From positions 8,866,001 to 8,930,000 of the forward strand of contig OY540820.1 in assembly GCA_961205875.1 (NCBI GenBank): DNA of 64,000 nucleotides, read 5' to 3'. A model generated the notes under the pieces. The model made no database searches. It had not been told where the DNA came from and saw only the letters and a program-made list of their open reading frames with translations. Shown piece by piece: positions 45,440-57,881 of this stretch (position 1 is the stretch's first letter; every line of letters begins with the position of its first letter). This stretch comes from Sialis fuliginosa (taxonomy: Eukaryota; Arthropoda; Insecta; Megaloptera; Sialidae). Position numbers and translations under genes: made by a program.

Positions 45440-46245
45440 TAATTTTAGAAATAAAAAAAAAACTTTTTATTTTGAACAACCGATACATGTAAAGTAGATG
45501 TTACCTAACTGAAATTATCAATACCATAAATAAACAATACACAACTAACCCCAAAGCATTTAATTCTCAATTGAGCTGGACAGAGCGTGAGGGTAATTTA
45601 ACGACGAGTGGTACAAATTGAATAGTGTTTGAACTAAATTAAATCTGCGTACGTCGGTTAAATTACAGGTGGTATGTCAGAGAGCTGACATATCACGCAC
45701 TGTTGCTGATAAATTGTGCTCTGTTTTAGAAAATTGGATTTAAATAGATTCATGCTCCGAGCTAGAGCTAATGTGTACAGGATGATTCAGGACTGACGTC
45801 AAATTTTAACAGTGAATCGAGAAAGTTATTTTAAGTAAAATATTTTATATGAACATTTGTTCGAAATTTTTTCGTAAGGAAGTTAAAGCCTTCCATAGAT
45901 TTTACCCAAAATTAGTTTTTGTTTAATATCTAGAGAACCTATTGTGATACAATTATGTTATTTAATAATCGGTTTAGTATTAATAAATATTATCGATTTC
46001 CAGTATTAATCAATAATTTTGTAGTATTTTTTTATTCTTAATTTTTTTTTTAATTGGGCACTAATATAAGATTAAATGACACAAAAATATACTTTACTCA
46101 TTTGTCATAAGATCAATTGTTTATGAGAAATATCGATAAAAAGAAAGACAATGCAAATTTATAAATATCTTTGTTCTATGGTTAAAAATAAGTTTACGTA
46201 ATATACCTCCGTTGTGGGACTGTTAAATGTAATACCTACTTTACT
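45440..46245. other. Mixed stretch without recognised genes
   Basis: A 20-bp perfect hairpin-like stretch 'tatgtcagagagctgacata' lies near 45673. 'tacaggatgattcaggac' near 45778 resembles ends of insect repeats. No frame is supported. Confidence 0.35.
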
Positions 46246-46585
46246 AATGGTCGGTATAATTTGTTAGCTAACAAGCACTTTCAACGGGGTATCAATTTTG
46301 TGATATTATCTATGGGTTTGTTTTCGAATTTAGATCAGTGATACCAAAATGACATCTAGTCTGCAGGGGCAATTTGCAGGATCCCTGCAAATCGGCCTTG
46401 TAGATTGGGTGACTGTCCCTACAAAATAATTTTCATAATATGTTTTAATACCATTGGAATTAACTTCTTGCGCGTGCAAACACTTCATGAAACTTCATGG
46501 GAACTGTCATATATAAGGCTTTATAACCCATTTGAATGCTTGTTTGCTAAAAAAATGTGTTAACTTTTTTATAATACTTTCTTGA
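46246..46585 (+). mobile_element. Tourist-like MITE, diverged, with internal insertion
   Basis: Both ends are eroded, but the sub-terminal 'ttgttagctaacaagcac', the middle ('acaaaataattttcataat') and the right part ('cttcatggraactgtcat') match. About 60 bp near 46352-46415 ('tctgcaggggcaatttgcag...') are absent from other copies and themselves contain a tgcaggg/ccctgca hairpin. Confidence 0.65.
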
Positions 46586-47046
46586 TATAACTTAACTAAA
46601 AAATGAAAAAAAAGTATTCGTCGACAAGGATGCATTTTTGGAGGCATCTTAAAATGTATCAGAAAATGTTTATAAGTAAACTAAATGAAAAATGAGGTAT
46701 ACAAAAATTTTATTTTTTGGTGTAAATTATTATCAATAGCATTTTGTTTGTACTTTCGTTCCAAAAAAGGAAACACATTAACTCGAACATCTGTATAAGA
46801 AGTGCTAAGTCAGCTTGAGAACAATTTAACGATTCATTGTATCAACAACAAACAACGCACGCAATGCATGTTTTAAATATTCGATAGGTCGTGTCCGGGT
46901 CCTAAAAATGACACGGACTGGAGAGAATGTGACCCTAGTTTGTTTCTATAGCCACATAATCATCACCTTTAACAATGTAGTCACAATGAAAACACTATTA
47001 GCGAACTTGTACAAAGTATAAAAGTTTTACTGTTTAAATTTACATA

Positions 47047-47617
47047 AGGTACTGGCACCAATCTTGGATATGACCTCAGTAATGGCTATTTTTTAATTAA
47101 ATGTACTGAATTAGAAATATGTATTGATATTTGATCACTACCATTTCTGAATATTAATCTATATACATTTAACTGTCTTACAGCGTGATTTGATGACAAT
47201 CGACCAATAGGTGTCAAAATGGTAGACATTTAAAATAATTATTAGTATGATTTATTAATTAATTATTATATTATCATAGCAACTGTTTTACATTGTTTCA
47301 AATTTGGCGATTCTTTCTTTATATCTTTTATGTCGTAGTACTTATCATTTTGTAATCATTAGCAAGTGTCCATCACTACGTGCTCATTACTGATTTTACT
47401 TTATCCATTACTGGAGAAAAAACATGAACAAAATAAAAGGCTATAATTTAAAAAACAAACTATATTTGTGGACTTTGGTAATTAAATTGATTAAATGAAG
47501 AGTTACTGGTTTTATTAGTAACATGAGTTCATGAGAATTGCAAAAAAACAAGCCCATCAATCAAAAAAAAACAACGAAAAGTTGCTCTTATAGCGGTCAT
47601 AACTGGTGCCTTTATCT
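47047..47617 (+). mobile_element. AGGTACTG-family MITE, full length
   Basis: 571 bp, one of the best complete copies: left TIR AGGTACTGGCACCA, right TIR aactggtgcctttatct, TA at 47045-47046 and 47618-47619. It is of the 'ttggatatgacc' subtype. Useful as a reference for the family. Confidence 0.85.
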
Positions 47618-47867
47618 TATCACTATTTTATATTTGTGTACACACATCTATATATATATACATAATATATGTATACACATAAACATATAACATAGTATAA
47701 ATGAAAATACTATAAATTGTTTGTTGACAAAAATAGTACTACATATTAATAAAAATAACTAAATATAAGCTGGAGATATCTAGTACCTTTATTTTCAATT
47801 TTGATAAATAATGTTTTTTTTAAAGGTAGGTACGACTCACTAATTAAAAATGAAAAATTGACCTTCA

Positions 47868-48010
47868 TGTCCGGTATTATAAAGGAGTTAGCAAGTACTT
47901 TCAAATGGGGTATTAATGATGTGATAGTATTTATAGATTAAATATGGAATTTAGAGCAGTGATACTTCAATTTATTGTAACACAGTTGGCGACTCTGACC
48001 CTACAAGATA
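47868..48010 (+). mobile_element. Tourist-like MITE, right half missing
   Basis: Starts TGTCCGGTATTATAAAGGA and runs to 'acacagttggcgactctgaccctacaa', where it breaks. It shares 'gagttagcaagtactttc' in place of 'gacctaac...', a small deletion in the TIR-proximal palindrome. Confidence 0.75.
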
Positions 48011-48676
48011 GGTTAGAAAAGGTTTATAATATATTATTATCTACAATTTTTGAAAAAAAGCTAAAGCTATAGTTTTTGACCAGTTGAACTTGATTCAATT
48101 TTTTAATTCAAAAATGGCTCAAATTACATCGTCGAAATAGTCATCCCCCCCCATCACCCCGATTCTATATCGGTATGTACTGGTTCAAATAATTTGAAAA
48201 AATCAAGTATGGTGAAATAAAATTCTTTGATTAGAGTTTTATTTTTGTATTTGGGAGTTGGGGATAAAAGTTTTGTATTCGGTACACACTTTACTTGTGC
48301 TTTAGTATTCTGTTGTTAATTGGGGCTGTCCCATTCATCACAGGGAACAATGCGCTGACCAATTGCCTTGTTGATTGTCTAAATCCACACACGCATACAC
48401 CCACGCACTCGCTCACACCCTTTCAAACATACATTCAGTGGCAACTCAATTGGATTCGTTATTTTTGATTAATATTTTGAGGTTCCTTACGAAGTCTTAT
48501 TGATTACTCTCGTATTCTTAACCGGTCTTACGTATTTTTGGGTGCTGTGTACAAATTATGACAGTAATTTTTTTACTGACCTCCAAAATTGTTTGTTTTC
48601 GTCAATAAAAAACAAAAAAAATATGGAAAATTTGCATCAATTTTGAAAGCTTCCACTAGCAGTGATAAATGTAAAT
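48011..48676. other. Stretch without recognisable genes
   Basis: An 8-C run lies near 48150. 'cacacacgcatacacccacg' near 48390 is a simple-sequence patch. No frame or repeat end was noticed. Confidence 0.35.
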
Positions 48677-48677
48677 G

Positions 48678-49238
48678 AGGTATTGGCACCAGTTGTGGCC
48701 GCTATAAGAGCAAGATTTACTGTTTTTGTGATTGACGAGCTTTTTTGTAATTTTCATGAACTCATGTTACTAATAAAACAAGTAATTCTTTATTTAATCA
48801 ATTTAATTACCAAAGTCCGCAAATATAGTTTTTTTTAAATTATAACCTTATATTTTGTTTATGTTTTTTCTCCAGTAATGGATAAAGTAAAACCAGTTAT
48901 AAGCACGCAGTGATGGACACTTGCTACATGATTACAAAATGATGAGTACTACGACACAAATGATATAAAAGAAAGAATCGTCAAATTTGAAACAATGGAA
49001 AGCAGTTGCTATGATAATATAATAAATAAATAAATTATACTAATAATTAGTTTAAATATCTACCATTTTCACACCTATTGGCCGATTGTCATTAAATCAC
49101 GTTATAAGACAGTTAAATGTATATAGATTAATATTTAGAAATGGTAGTAATCAAATATCAGCAAATATTTCTAATTCAGTACATTTAATTAAAAAATTGC
49201 TATTATTGGGGTCATATCCAAGACTGATGCCATTACCT
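48678..49238 (-). mobile_element. AGGTACTG-family MITE, full length
   Basis: 561 bp in reverse. TA is intact at the right (49239-49240). The left has TG in place of TA, the only mutated flank in the family here. The plus frame 49086-49271 lies over the element end and is not a gene. Confidence 0.85.
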
Positions 49239-49240
49239 TA

Positions 49241-50400
49241 TTTGTACAAAAAAGAAATTAGTAATACCTAAATTAAAATTAAAATTAAAAAAAATGGGTC
49301 GTTCTACATCATTTTTGATGAGAGATATTATTATAAATAAATATTATTGTAGTAAATATTCTTTCGTTTTTTTCAGCTTTAACATAAACATAAACTATAT
49401 ACGTACAATGTTATTTATAAATGTAGAGAGATGTTCTCCATAAAATGATAAAAAAATAAATACCATACATTCAAACCGGTAATAATTTCAGTGCATTTGT
49501 AACATTTCTATTGTTTCAAGTATGTAACCTATATTAGCATTAAATACAGATTCTTGACCTACGACAATACTTTCTAATAATAGTACCTACATATTTATTC
49601 CAAAAAATTAAAAAAACGTTTACTAAAATTGTTTAATTTTTTGTTCAAGATGCAAAATTCAAAATTATGGTTGTTTCTTCAATACAACCCCCTCCCCCCC
49701 TCCATTTAAAAAAAATATACCCAATAGAGTGATATGGTTATTTTATAAAAAGAATATATCAGAAAGAAAGGGGAGATTTTTGCCAAAATAAATACAAATT
49801 TTAAAAATGGTGGAGGGCTATATCAAACTAATACTATTTCAATGCCCTTCTGCCCCCCCCCCCCTCACCCAGTAATTTCTATTACTAAAATTTTGTACAA
49901 TAAATGTAGGTGAAGATTTTGTTAGAATCACAATTCACCCTCCCCCCCTTAAAATATACAAAAAATAAATAAATAATATGTTAGTAGCTGGTAGCTTAAG
50001 CCTACCCTGGTTATACCCAACTGACGGTATGTTAGCTTACTGTCTAAAGTAAATTGCGTTTTTATTTATAGGTGTATTGCGTTTCAGGTGGTTCTTGTTT
50101 TTCTCAACAAGTGCAGTCACGTTATCACCCCTCCCCCTCAACCCCCATTACCAACGAACTGCGCTACGTCATAACTGCTGCGTTGGTAATAAATTATACG
50201 TATTTTTTATCTCAGTGATTTTTTATAACAATATTTACGGTAGATTTTATTTTTAGTGACCCAGAAAATAAAAAAGGATCAAGGAACATGTAATTAATTT
50301 TTTTCTTCAGATTTTCTTCTGTTTTATTGTAATTTGTTTAATTACATTGCCAAGAATCAAATCTACTGGTGGTACTTCATAAAGATAGTGTTTTTTAATA
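49241..50400. other. AT-rich stretch with several C runs
   Basis: Pyrimidine runs lie near 49688-49702, 49852-49866, 49938-49948 and 50130-50150. The repeated 'cccctcccccc' context hints at decayed copies of one repeat. No genes were recognised. Confidence 0.35.
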
Positions 50401-50409
50401 TTATAACAA

Positions 50410-50775
50410 AAATTGAATGCTCGACAAAAAAGATTCTATAAAATTTTCACGTAACATGTATCGTTTTTGAGATATCTTGAAAAAATAAATATTTTGGGAT
50501 GTCACCCCTCCCCCTAACACACGATTTGAATGATTTTGAAATGGGACTGTCCTCAGGCCAGGTCCAACCAACCAACCAAGTTTCATTAATATCGGTTTAG
50601 TGGTTCAGGAGTTATGCGTGTGACAAGGATTCACTCGACAGACTGACAGACACGGAACGAAAAGTGTTTGTCTTGATCTGAAACGGCAAGATCGAGTTAA
50701 AATTTTGAAATCGGAGAACAATTTTTTTTTCTCATTTTAAAACGATCACAAAGCTTCTCGTATCTTCGATATGGC
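50410..50775 (-). repeat. 'gcttcctcgcaata' repeat, minus copy
   Basis: The reverse of 44622-45020, keeping 'cgatcacaaagcttctcgtatcttcgata', 'tgaaacggcaagatc' and 'ggtttagtggttcaggagtta'. The 61-aa minus frame 50401-50586 is repeat sequence. Confidence 0.8.
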
Positions 50776-51310
50776 GAGGAAGCAAAAGAATTTAAGCTAG
50801 TTTAAGTTAGAATAAATTTAAATTTCCGTTCACAAGCCATTACCGTCTGAAAACATTTTTGTATTTCTTTTTAGAAATTGTAAAAAATAAGATTTAAAAA
50901 ATTAAAGCCAGACTCGTGTGAAGCTTTAATATTTAAAGAATATGCCTGAATGATATCCGTTGAACTTTCAACAGTTTATGAAACACTGTTGTAGCACTAT
51001 AAAATCGTAAAAAAGAAATATGGCAGTAATACATTTAACATATTATATCAAAATTAAAACATCTATTTAAAAAAATATTCCACGGCTATAAATTTACAAG
51101 TTAATTTCACATGGCGTGATAAATCAAAATAAATACAGTTTTAAGATCATATATTACCGCGGCGGCAATACGCTTACGTAACAAATTACTGCGCTATTTT
51201 TACCTGTCGACAATGGGGGAAACTGGGGGCTCTTATTACCTATGGAATGATATCTCAATACCATATCGCAAGCACCTGTTAGATTCGATTCGGAGGAAAT
51301 AATGTTCATC
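50776..51310. other. Stretch without recognisable genes
   Basis: AT-rich. A short GC-richer patch lies near 51155-51235 ('attaccgcggcggcaatac', 'gacaatgggggaaactggg'). Confidence 0.3.
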
Positions 51311-51437
51311 TCAAATAGTCATTTTGAATAAATTGGACCATTCACAGCGAAAATTTGAATAAACCGGTCAAAAATATTAGCAAAAAGTCCAAAAATCAAC
51401 ATTTTTTCAGATGGTCTTAAACTTTTGCAGAGTAGTG
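51311..51437 (+). mobile_element. Tc1-like internal-deletion fragment
   Basis: It encodes the same transposase stretch as 24341-24388 (QIVILNKLDHSQRK), joined directly to the Tc1 3' end ('ttgaataaaccggtc...gcagagtagtg') with TA at 51438-51439. The 5' end is missing. It shows the junction of the 23940-25324 element without its palindromic insert. Confidence 0.8.
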
Positions 51438-51616
51438 TATATAAACAAAATATTTATAAATACATAAATAACTATTTCTACAAAATACTATCAACTATTA
51501 AGTACTCTAGAATCAAATTTATAATAGTATTATTAATTTTTTAAGGGTTAAACATGTTCACTTTAACGATAATTAAAACAAAACACATACAAACTTAAAT
51601 AACAATTAATTAATGA

Positions 51617-51952
51617 GAGCGTTCACGTCTGATCATAAAACGGAACAACGAGGTTTGATTGGTTGATTCCTGAAATTTCTGGTGGAATGAGTGAGTAAGG
51701 AGTGAGAAAGAAGTAACTAGAAAGAGATAAAAACTAGTGACCAGGCTAACCAAAGAACTTTTATGTTCACTTCATGTTGAGCGTTTCTGCCAGAACACTA
51801 GTTTCTATCTCTTTCGGGTTACTTCTTTCTCACTTCCTTACACGCTTGATAAAAGACATTCTTTAAATTTCTGGTACATTCCACCAGAAATTCCATGAAT
51901 TAACCAATCAAAGCTCGTTGTTCACTGTTTTTGGTTAGTCGTGAACGTGACC
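51617..51952. mobile_element. Fold-back MITE, about 336 bp
   Basis: The left arm ('gcgttcacgtctgatcataa...gaacaacgaggtttgattggtt...tttctggtggaat...gagaaagaagtaact...aaactagtg') pairs with the right arm up to 'gtgaacgtgacc'. The arms reach nearly to the centre, around 51750-51800. The right arm carries extra bases near 51851-51872. The target duplication was not resolved. Confidence 0.75.
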
Positions 51953-52658
51953 AATAATAATAAACATATAATATCTCATTAAAACCAATAATCATCAACA
52001 AACCAATTAAAATCTAATCAATACATAAATTACCCATAAGTCTTTCCCGCACCCACTCCAGTCTGCAATCCATCACAGAGCCTGTCAAAGACTGTAGTTG
52101 GGTATTTAGTGCGAACTATAAGGTGCACTTCCCCACCCTCCGACCAACCAACAGTGCCGGATGCATTAGAGGTACTGAAAATACAACTGCACTTTAAATT
52201 AATATTGTCTATAATTACTTCATTAGATCAACCCCCTTCCTCCCTCTCGTCAATTGTACCAGATATAAAGGTTTTTAGTGTGCTGAAACAGAATCCGTTC
52301 CACAGATTGCTGTATCACGTCACGTTTTTGAGTCACCTTAACTTAAAAGTGCGAAAATTAAATTTTTGGCCATATTTATTAATTTATTACCAATCAAGCA
52401 ATTTATACTAAAGTTTTCGTTAACGGTAACAGATGGTAAAATATATTTCTCCTTTGAAATAAACATTAATTTTTTACTAGATAATTTTTTCGTCGAGATA
52501 CTTATACAAGTTTGAAAATACGATATTTAAAAAAATAAAAGTGAAGGTTGACAAATGGAACAATATCTCCAAACTAGAATAATTCAGTGAAAAAAAATCG
52601 TACAGTGAACAGTAAAAGTTCATTTTAAAAGGGATAGAGAGTACCGTTAAAGAGACCC
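51953..52658. other. Stretch without recognisable genes
   Basis: The 100-aa plus frame at 52109-52411 is the longest here. Its beginning is proline- and serine-rich. I recognise no family and see no splice context. Confidence 0.3.
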
Positions 52659-52866
52659 TTAAGGTGGCTACACACGAAACTGCAAACTTGACAATCATGC
52701 ATGATCCATCTTTTTGTACAAGCAGTCTGTAGCGTCTGTAGGATAATTTTGCGCAATCATTTTAATTGTACAAGCCGCCTGAAGATGGATTGAATTTAAA
52801 TCATGCAAGCTTGACAAGCTTAGCAAGCCACGCTTACATAAGCGAAACTGAACGTGTGTACTAAGA
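52659..52866. mobile_element. Possible MITE with 'ggctacacacg' end
   Basis: 'aaggtggctacacacgaaac' at the left and 'gaacgtgtgtac' at the right are imperfectly inverted. Sub-terminal 'cttgacaa(t)catgcatga' and 'tcatgcaagcttgacaagc' are also related. The boundaries are uncertain. Confidence 0.4.
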
Positions 52867-52884
52867 ACATGCAGGTTTAAGTCA

Positions 52885-53561
52885 GGGATGTATTTCTAAA
52901 TTTTGCGCCCTGGGCGAATATGGTCGACCGCCCCAGTATATTTTTTTTGAATGTCAAAAACTTAGTATAAACAAAAGTTTAGCAATGAGTGATTTCAGGA
53001 TAAATTATTTGAGAGCAAGGATTATTAGAAATAGGATAGTTCGCGTGATTATTTTGCCGACAGCAAATTTTGTCTGTGTATTGTAGTATAGTCCAGGCTG
53101 TGGAGGCTAAAACAGGTTATTTTAAGGTACAGTTTTACTACTCAGTTTTATCTAAGTTTTATCTGATTTTGGTCGTCTGCGTCATGAGTAAACCATGGTT
53201 CAGTTACAAAATTCTTCACATTTTCTGATTTTTGTTAAATACCGGTCTAAATAAGTATTATACAAAAAAAAGTTTCAAATAAAAGTTGTTCGTTATAAAA
53301 TTCCCTACAACCTCCATTTGAAAAAAAATGTATATTAAAACATAAATAAACAAATAAAATTTTCATTCGATATTTTACGGTATTGCCGGTGCGTGGAAAA
53401 ACGCCCTGAAGCAACGAATTCTGTATCAGCATATAAAAAACATATTCAAGTATATGGGACAGAGAAAATGTCAAAATTATTTTCAGTGTAATTTATTTAA
53501 CATGGGTATTTGCAGGCCCTGAATCGACGACCATGAAGCCCATACCTGTAGCCGGCCCTGC
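52885..53561. mobile_element. Possible 'cagggatgtattt' element
   Basis: The left end 'cagggatgtatttctaaattttgcgccctgggcg' is of a type common at hAT-like ends. A matching 'ctgtagccggccctg' lies at 53547-53561. The flanks do not match, so this pairing is weak. The repeat 53089-53320 lies inside. Confidence 0.3.
53089..53320 (-). repeat. Dispersed repeat, inverted partner of 60602-60860
   Basis: About 230 bp from 'tagtccaggctgtggagg' to 'ccctacaacctcca', found in reverse at 60602-60860. It includes 'gtaaaccatggttcag' and 'aaataagtattatacaaaaaaaagtttcaaataaaagtt'. Confidence 0.8.
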
Positions 53562-53700
53562 CTACCACCCAGCGTGCGACCCTCCACCCGACGCACCGCC
53601 ACGTGTATGTCATTGGCTGCCCCCACATCCACGTGGGAGTGTTTACATCCAGTGTCCCAGTTTCCACAGTCCCACCACAGCTTAGTCTAGCGATGCATTT
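53505..53700. other. GC-rich patch
   Basis: About 200 bp rich in C and G ('gtgcgaccctccacccg', 'cgcaccgccacgtgtatg'), standing out from AT-rich surroundings. There is no long frame. It could be a promoter-like patch, an exon remnant or foreign DNA. Confidence 0.35.
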
Positions 53701-53863
53701 TTTAAGTAAACGTCGCCGATATAATAATTATTGTTATTTTATAATTGACGTTACTTGTTATTTTATAATTAAGCACAATTAAATGTTATATGTATTATTG
53801 ATTTCAGTTGTTCAACCTTGGTTGTATGTTATGTAGTATGTAGTTTCTTTGCATATATGTATA

Positions 53864-54357
53864 AGGTAATGGCACCAGTCTTGGATGTGACCCCAGTAAT
53901 GGCTATTTTTTAATTAAATGTACTGAATTAGAAATATTTGTTAATATTTGATTACAACCATTTTTGAATATTAATCTATAAACATTTAACTATTTTACAA
54001 TCGGCCAGTAGGTGTCAAAATGGTGGACATTTAAACTAATTATTAGTATAATTTATTTTGAAACTGCTTTACATTGTTTCTTTGACGATTCTTTCTTTTA
54101 TATCTTTTGTGTCGTAGTACTTACCATTTTGTAATCATTAGCAAGTGTCCATCACTGCGTGCTCATTACTGGTTTTACTTTATCCTTTACTGGATAAAAA
54201 CATGAACAAAATAAAAGGCTATAATTTAAAAAACAAACTATATTTGCGGAATTTGGTAATTTAATTGATTAAATAGTTACTTGTTTGAGAATTACAAAAA
54301 ACTAGCCCATTAATCCAAAAAATCGAAAACTTGCTCTTATAGCCGCCATAATTACCT
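53864..54357 (+). mobile_element. AGGTACTG-family MITE, damaged right TIR
   Basis: Left TIR AGGTAATGGCACCAGT, TA at 53862-53863 and 54358-54359. The right end reads 'gccgccataattacct', having lost most of the TIR motif by a short deletion. Confidence 0.8.
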
Positions 54358-54452
54358 TACCATTTGTACTTCCAAGTTAGTACTGCCAACAATAAGGTAT
54401 TTCACACTAATCATAAGTACTTTCCATAATAAGATTATAAACGCGAAAGTAT

Positions 54453-55577
54453 ATATCGCACCTCCAATAAAATAGAGTCATAACTTGAAAAAGTCAAATG
54501 TTCAGGAGAGCTAAAAACGTGTGATCATAATTTTATTAAATTATTATCTTTATTGTTTATTTAAATAACCCCAATGTGTTATATATATTCGGAATCCTTA
54601 TAGAATAAGCTATCGATTGCCATAGTTACTTATGCAATATTCCTGAAAAAAATGCTGAAAATTTTGAGTTGTGACAGTTTATGATTAAGATTTGGGTATT
54701 TTACTGAAGAAAATATCACAGTTGAGATAGTACAAAATTTATGTTCAGAAGATTTTCCTACTTTTATCCACTTAACATTTAGCAGACAATAAAATTGAGA
54801 TCAGAAAACAAATATAGTTCACGAATTTAAGTATGAAATAAATACAAAGTCGATACATGTCGAAATCACACTTGCATTATAAAAACTTATAAAAATAAAG
54901 TATTATAATTATTGAAATGCACTTTCAGTACGCATGGTGGTTAGAAAATTATAATAATATTATAATAATTAAATTATAATAATCTTCTCCGTCGTTATTT
55001 GTACATAATCATCAAAATTATTGTTTATATTATCCAAATCTTAATGTTTCAAGTTCTTCATGTTAGCAAGAAAATAATCACATTTCAAAACGAAACAATA
55101 ACTTTAACCATCATATTAGCCTCTATAATGAGCCATTTTAAATTACTATGATGAAAAGTCAATTTTCTAATCAAATAATCAAAACTAATATGTAGCATCT
55201 CAAATACAGTATCAACTTAAAATAGTACGGTATTTTATATCAGTTTATGAAAATAAGTACAAGATTTAGCACAATTATGTACAACTAAAAAGACACATTT
55301 CGATATGAGTCTCTATTGAGCTGAATCTGAAACATAAAATATTACTTACCATTTTTAAATAATGTCACAATTCGTATTAGAACAGTATTTACGAATAAGT
55401 GCAAACGAAACAGCTATAGTATAAAACAGTCACATCGCCATTTAGTGGCGAATTTGTGGAGTTACAGATGTAACGTTTTTATAGATAATAGGGATTATTT
55501 TTTTAATCATTTGTGTCTATTTAACTCAAAAACGCAAATTTTCAAGTTATGACTCTATTTTATTGGAGGTGCGATAT
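54453..55577. mobile_element. 1.1-kb segment with perfect 39-bp inverted ends
   Basis: 54453-54491 and 55539-55577 are exact inverted copies (from ATATCGCACCTCCAATAAAA inward). The 1,047-bp interior is AT-rich without frames. No matching duplication lies outside, and the right arm runs straight into a TGTC-headed repeat. It may be a TIR element or an inversion-type duplication of that repeat's head. Confidence 0.75.
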
Positions 55578-55746
55578 GTCTCTCTGTCTGTTTGTTACCT
55601 TTTCACGGCTAAACCGCTGAACCGATCTTAATGAAATTTGGCAGAGTGACAACTTACATTCTGAGAAAGGACATAGGCTACTTTATATTTTGAAAATTTT
55701 TTAGATAAAAAAATACCACTCGGACGAATTTGAGGGTAACAGCTAG
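55578..55746 (+). repeat. TGTC repeat with CTAG end (Helitron-like 3' end)
   Basis: Starts 'gtctctctgtctgtttgtta', has the core 'ccgctgaaccgatcttaatg', and ends 'gagggtaacagCTAG' followed by T. This matches widespread insect repeats whose ends fit the Helitron CTRR rule. It begins where the 39-bp arm ends. Confidence 0.65.
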
Positions 55747-57880
55747 TTTACATTATATTTTAAAATGTAGTTAAATATCCTCTTGGTTCAAGCTTAAGAT
55801 TTAAACATGGGCCTAGACTTCGCCAGCTGGAATCCGAATATTATCCCAAAGCTTGTATACCAATGTAGGCCCAACGTTATCTCCAAAGAATCAAATAACT
55901 CTCAATTAATTAATTTCTAAGCTTGATATAAAGTCTAAAGTACTTTAAAGCATTAGGACAATTTCGGTTTAATATTAATAAAATCATTATTTCTAGCCCG
56001 GATATTAGTCTTGAACAATTTTGTTACCCCCTTGAAATCTCTAGATTACTCATTTCATGCAGGTATGTATTTATAAACAAAACCACAATTAGTTACATTA
56101 GTTTAAAATAATTAAAATAATTTAAAATAATTATCGTCTATTATTTTGACGAAACAAAATTAGCCGGTTAATGGCAGGAAAAATGGCATAACTGTAAATA
56201 TAATATGTACTATAAGTTTTTTTTCCTCGACTAACTCATACTACAAATAGTTCTCTCTTCGTTTCTTCGCATCAATCAGATATAATTAGACATTTACACG
56301 TTAATACGATATTCAAACTGCCCACAAGTGTAATCTAAGACCGTACGTTACAGTGGCGTCACTATTGTTCCAAGAAGGGATGTAAACAACAAATATATTA
56401 TAGCGATTGTTCATTTGAAAATTTACCACTTGAATATTTCTGTAACTTAACCTTAAAAATAAAAGTAGTTGGGTTTTAATTTTAAGGGGGAAACAAAATT
56501 ACGTTATTATGGCCAACATTTAAATTTACCTTTCGAAATGAATATTGCACTCACTCATTTTTGATTTTAATTTGTTAATAATGTTACACTTTAATAGCTC
56601 GAATTTAAACAATCAAACTATATTTTTTTGAAATAACATTTTTGTTATTAGTTTTGATAGAAAACTATATTGGACCGTGGGCATATATGGGTTAATTTTT
56701 AATTTGGAAGAAATTTTAAGGTCAATATTTTTTTTTAAATGAAAACTTGAATTTTTTATTACAGATCTTATTCAAATGAATAAAAAAAAATTCTTTTGTT
56801 TGAAATAATTTTTTGTACGACTTTTTTTCATGGCATTATTATTATTGATTATAATTTCGTGCAGGAAATTATTTTAAGTTGTATATTCTCATCAAAAATC
56901 GTTTCTTAGAAGTAGAAATGCAGAAAAATTGCTGGTTGTGGTTTACTCTGAGGCTAGAAGGTTTCACAAATTATAAATCAAATTAAATAATTCCTTGAAA
57001 TATATACATAAATCCAAACATTTTTCTCACAAATTAAAGAAAACTGTGATTATTGGTTCTGTATTGAAGAAAATTGCTGAAATTCATAAGGAACCTTCAA
57101 AAACCTAGTAAAAATTTGGTTTTTCTTTAATATCAAAAATGGTATCTTTAATTCCAACACAAATTTTTGTAAAAATTTATTTTATTTAATTCAATTAATT
57201 TAATCTTAATTATTTAATTTTTAATCGAGGATTTTATTTTTTATTTTACTGAATTTTTTTGATAGTTATATTTTACTATATTATACTAAATTATTTAAAA
57301 TAAAGTATGTTAGAGTGCAAAGAATAAAAATATATAAAATTATTATGAAAAATATATACAAAGGAAGATAAAAATGAGAATGTTTATATTATTATAAATA
57401 ATTTATTGCTACTAGTGCTATGAAATAGGGTGTCAATAATAATAAAAATTAATTGAATTATTATAACATAGTTGCATATTTATTTATGTGACAAAATTCT
57501 GATAACTACAATGCATTTTGTTTGTTATCTGTAATTTATGTATTACATTAAACTTAACTGCTACTGAATGACCTTTAATATGAATATTTCTAATATCTTG
57601 ATTAATCCCTCCATATAAAATGTAGGCTCTATTTGTATAATTTTAATATTTTGAGCTTTTTATGCAATAGAATTCATTTTTTGTAAACTAAAAATTTTTT
57701 GATATTTCCACAGACTTTAGAACGTTTGGGTTTCCATTAAAAAAAATACAGGTTGGCATCGACGTGATCTTTCAAGGTCAAATAATCATGTTTCCAATAA
57801 ACTGAAAACTTTTCGAGATATTTGATTGTTTCCAGACTTTTGGGAAACCTGTATACCATTATTGATGTATGTAGGTATAT
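55747..57880. other. AT-rich DNA without recognisable genes
   Basis: Mostly A and T. A short inverted pair 'tacaggttgg' / 'aaacctgta' lies at about 57748-57854. No frames longer than about 60 codons are present. Confidence 0.35.
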
Positions 57881-57881
57881 A

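Noticed and set aside
52109-52411. 100-codon plus frame as a gene
   Set aside because: No motif, AT-rich second half, and no exon signals that I could defend.
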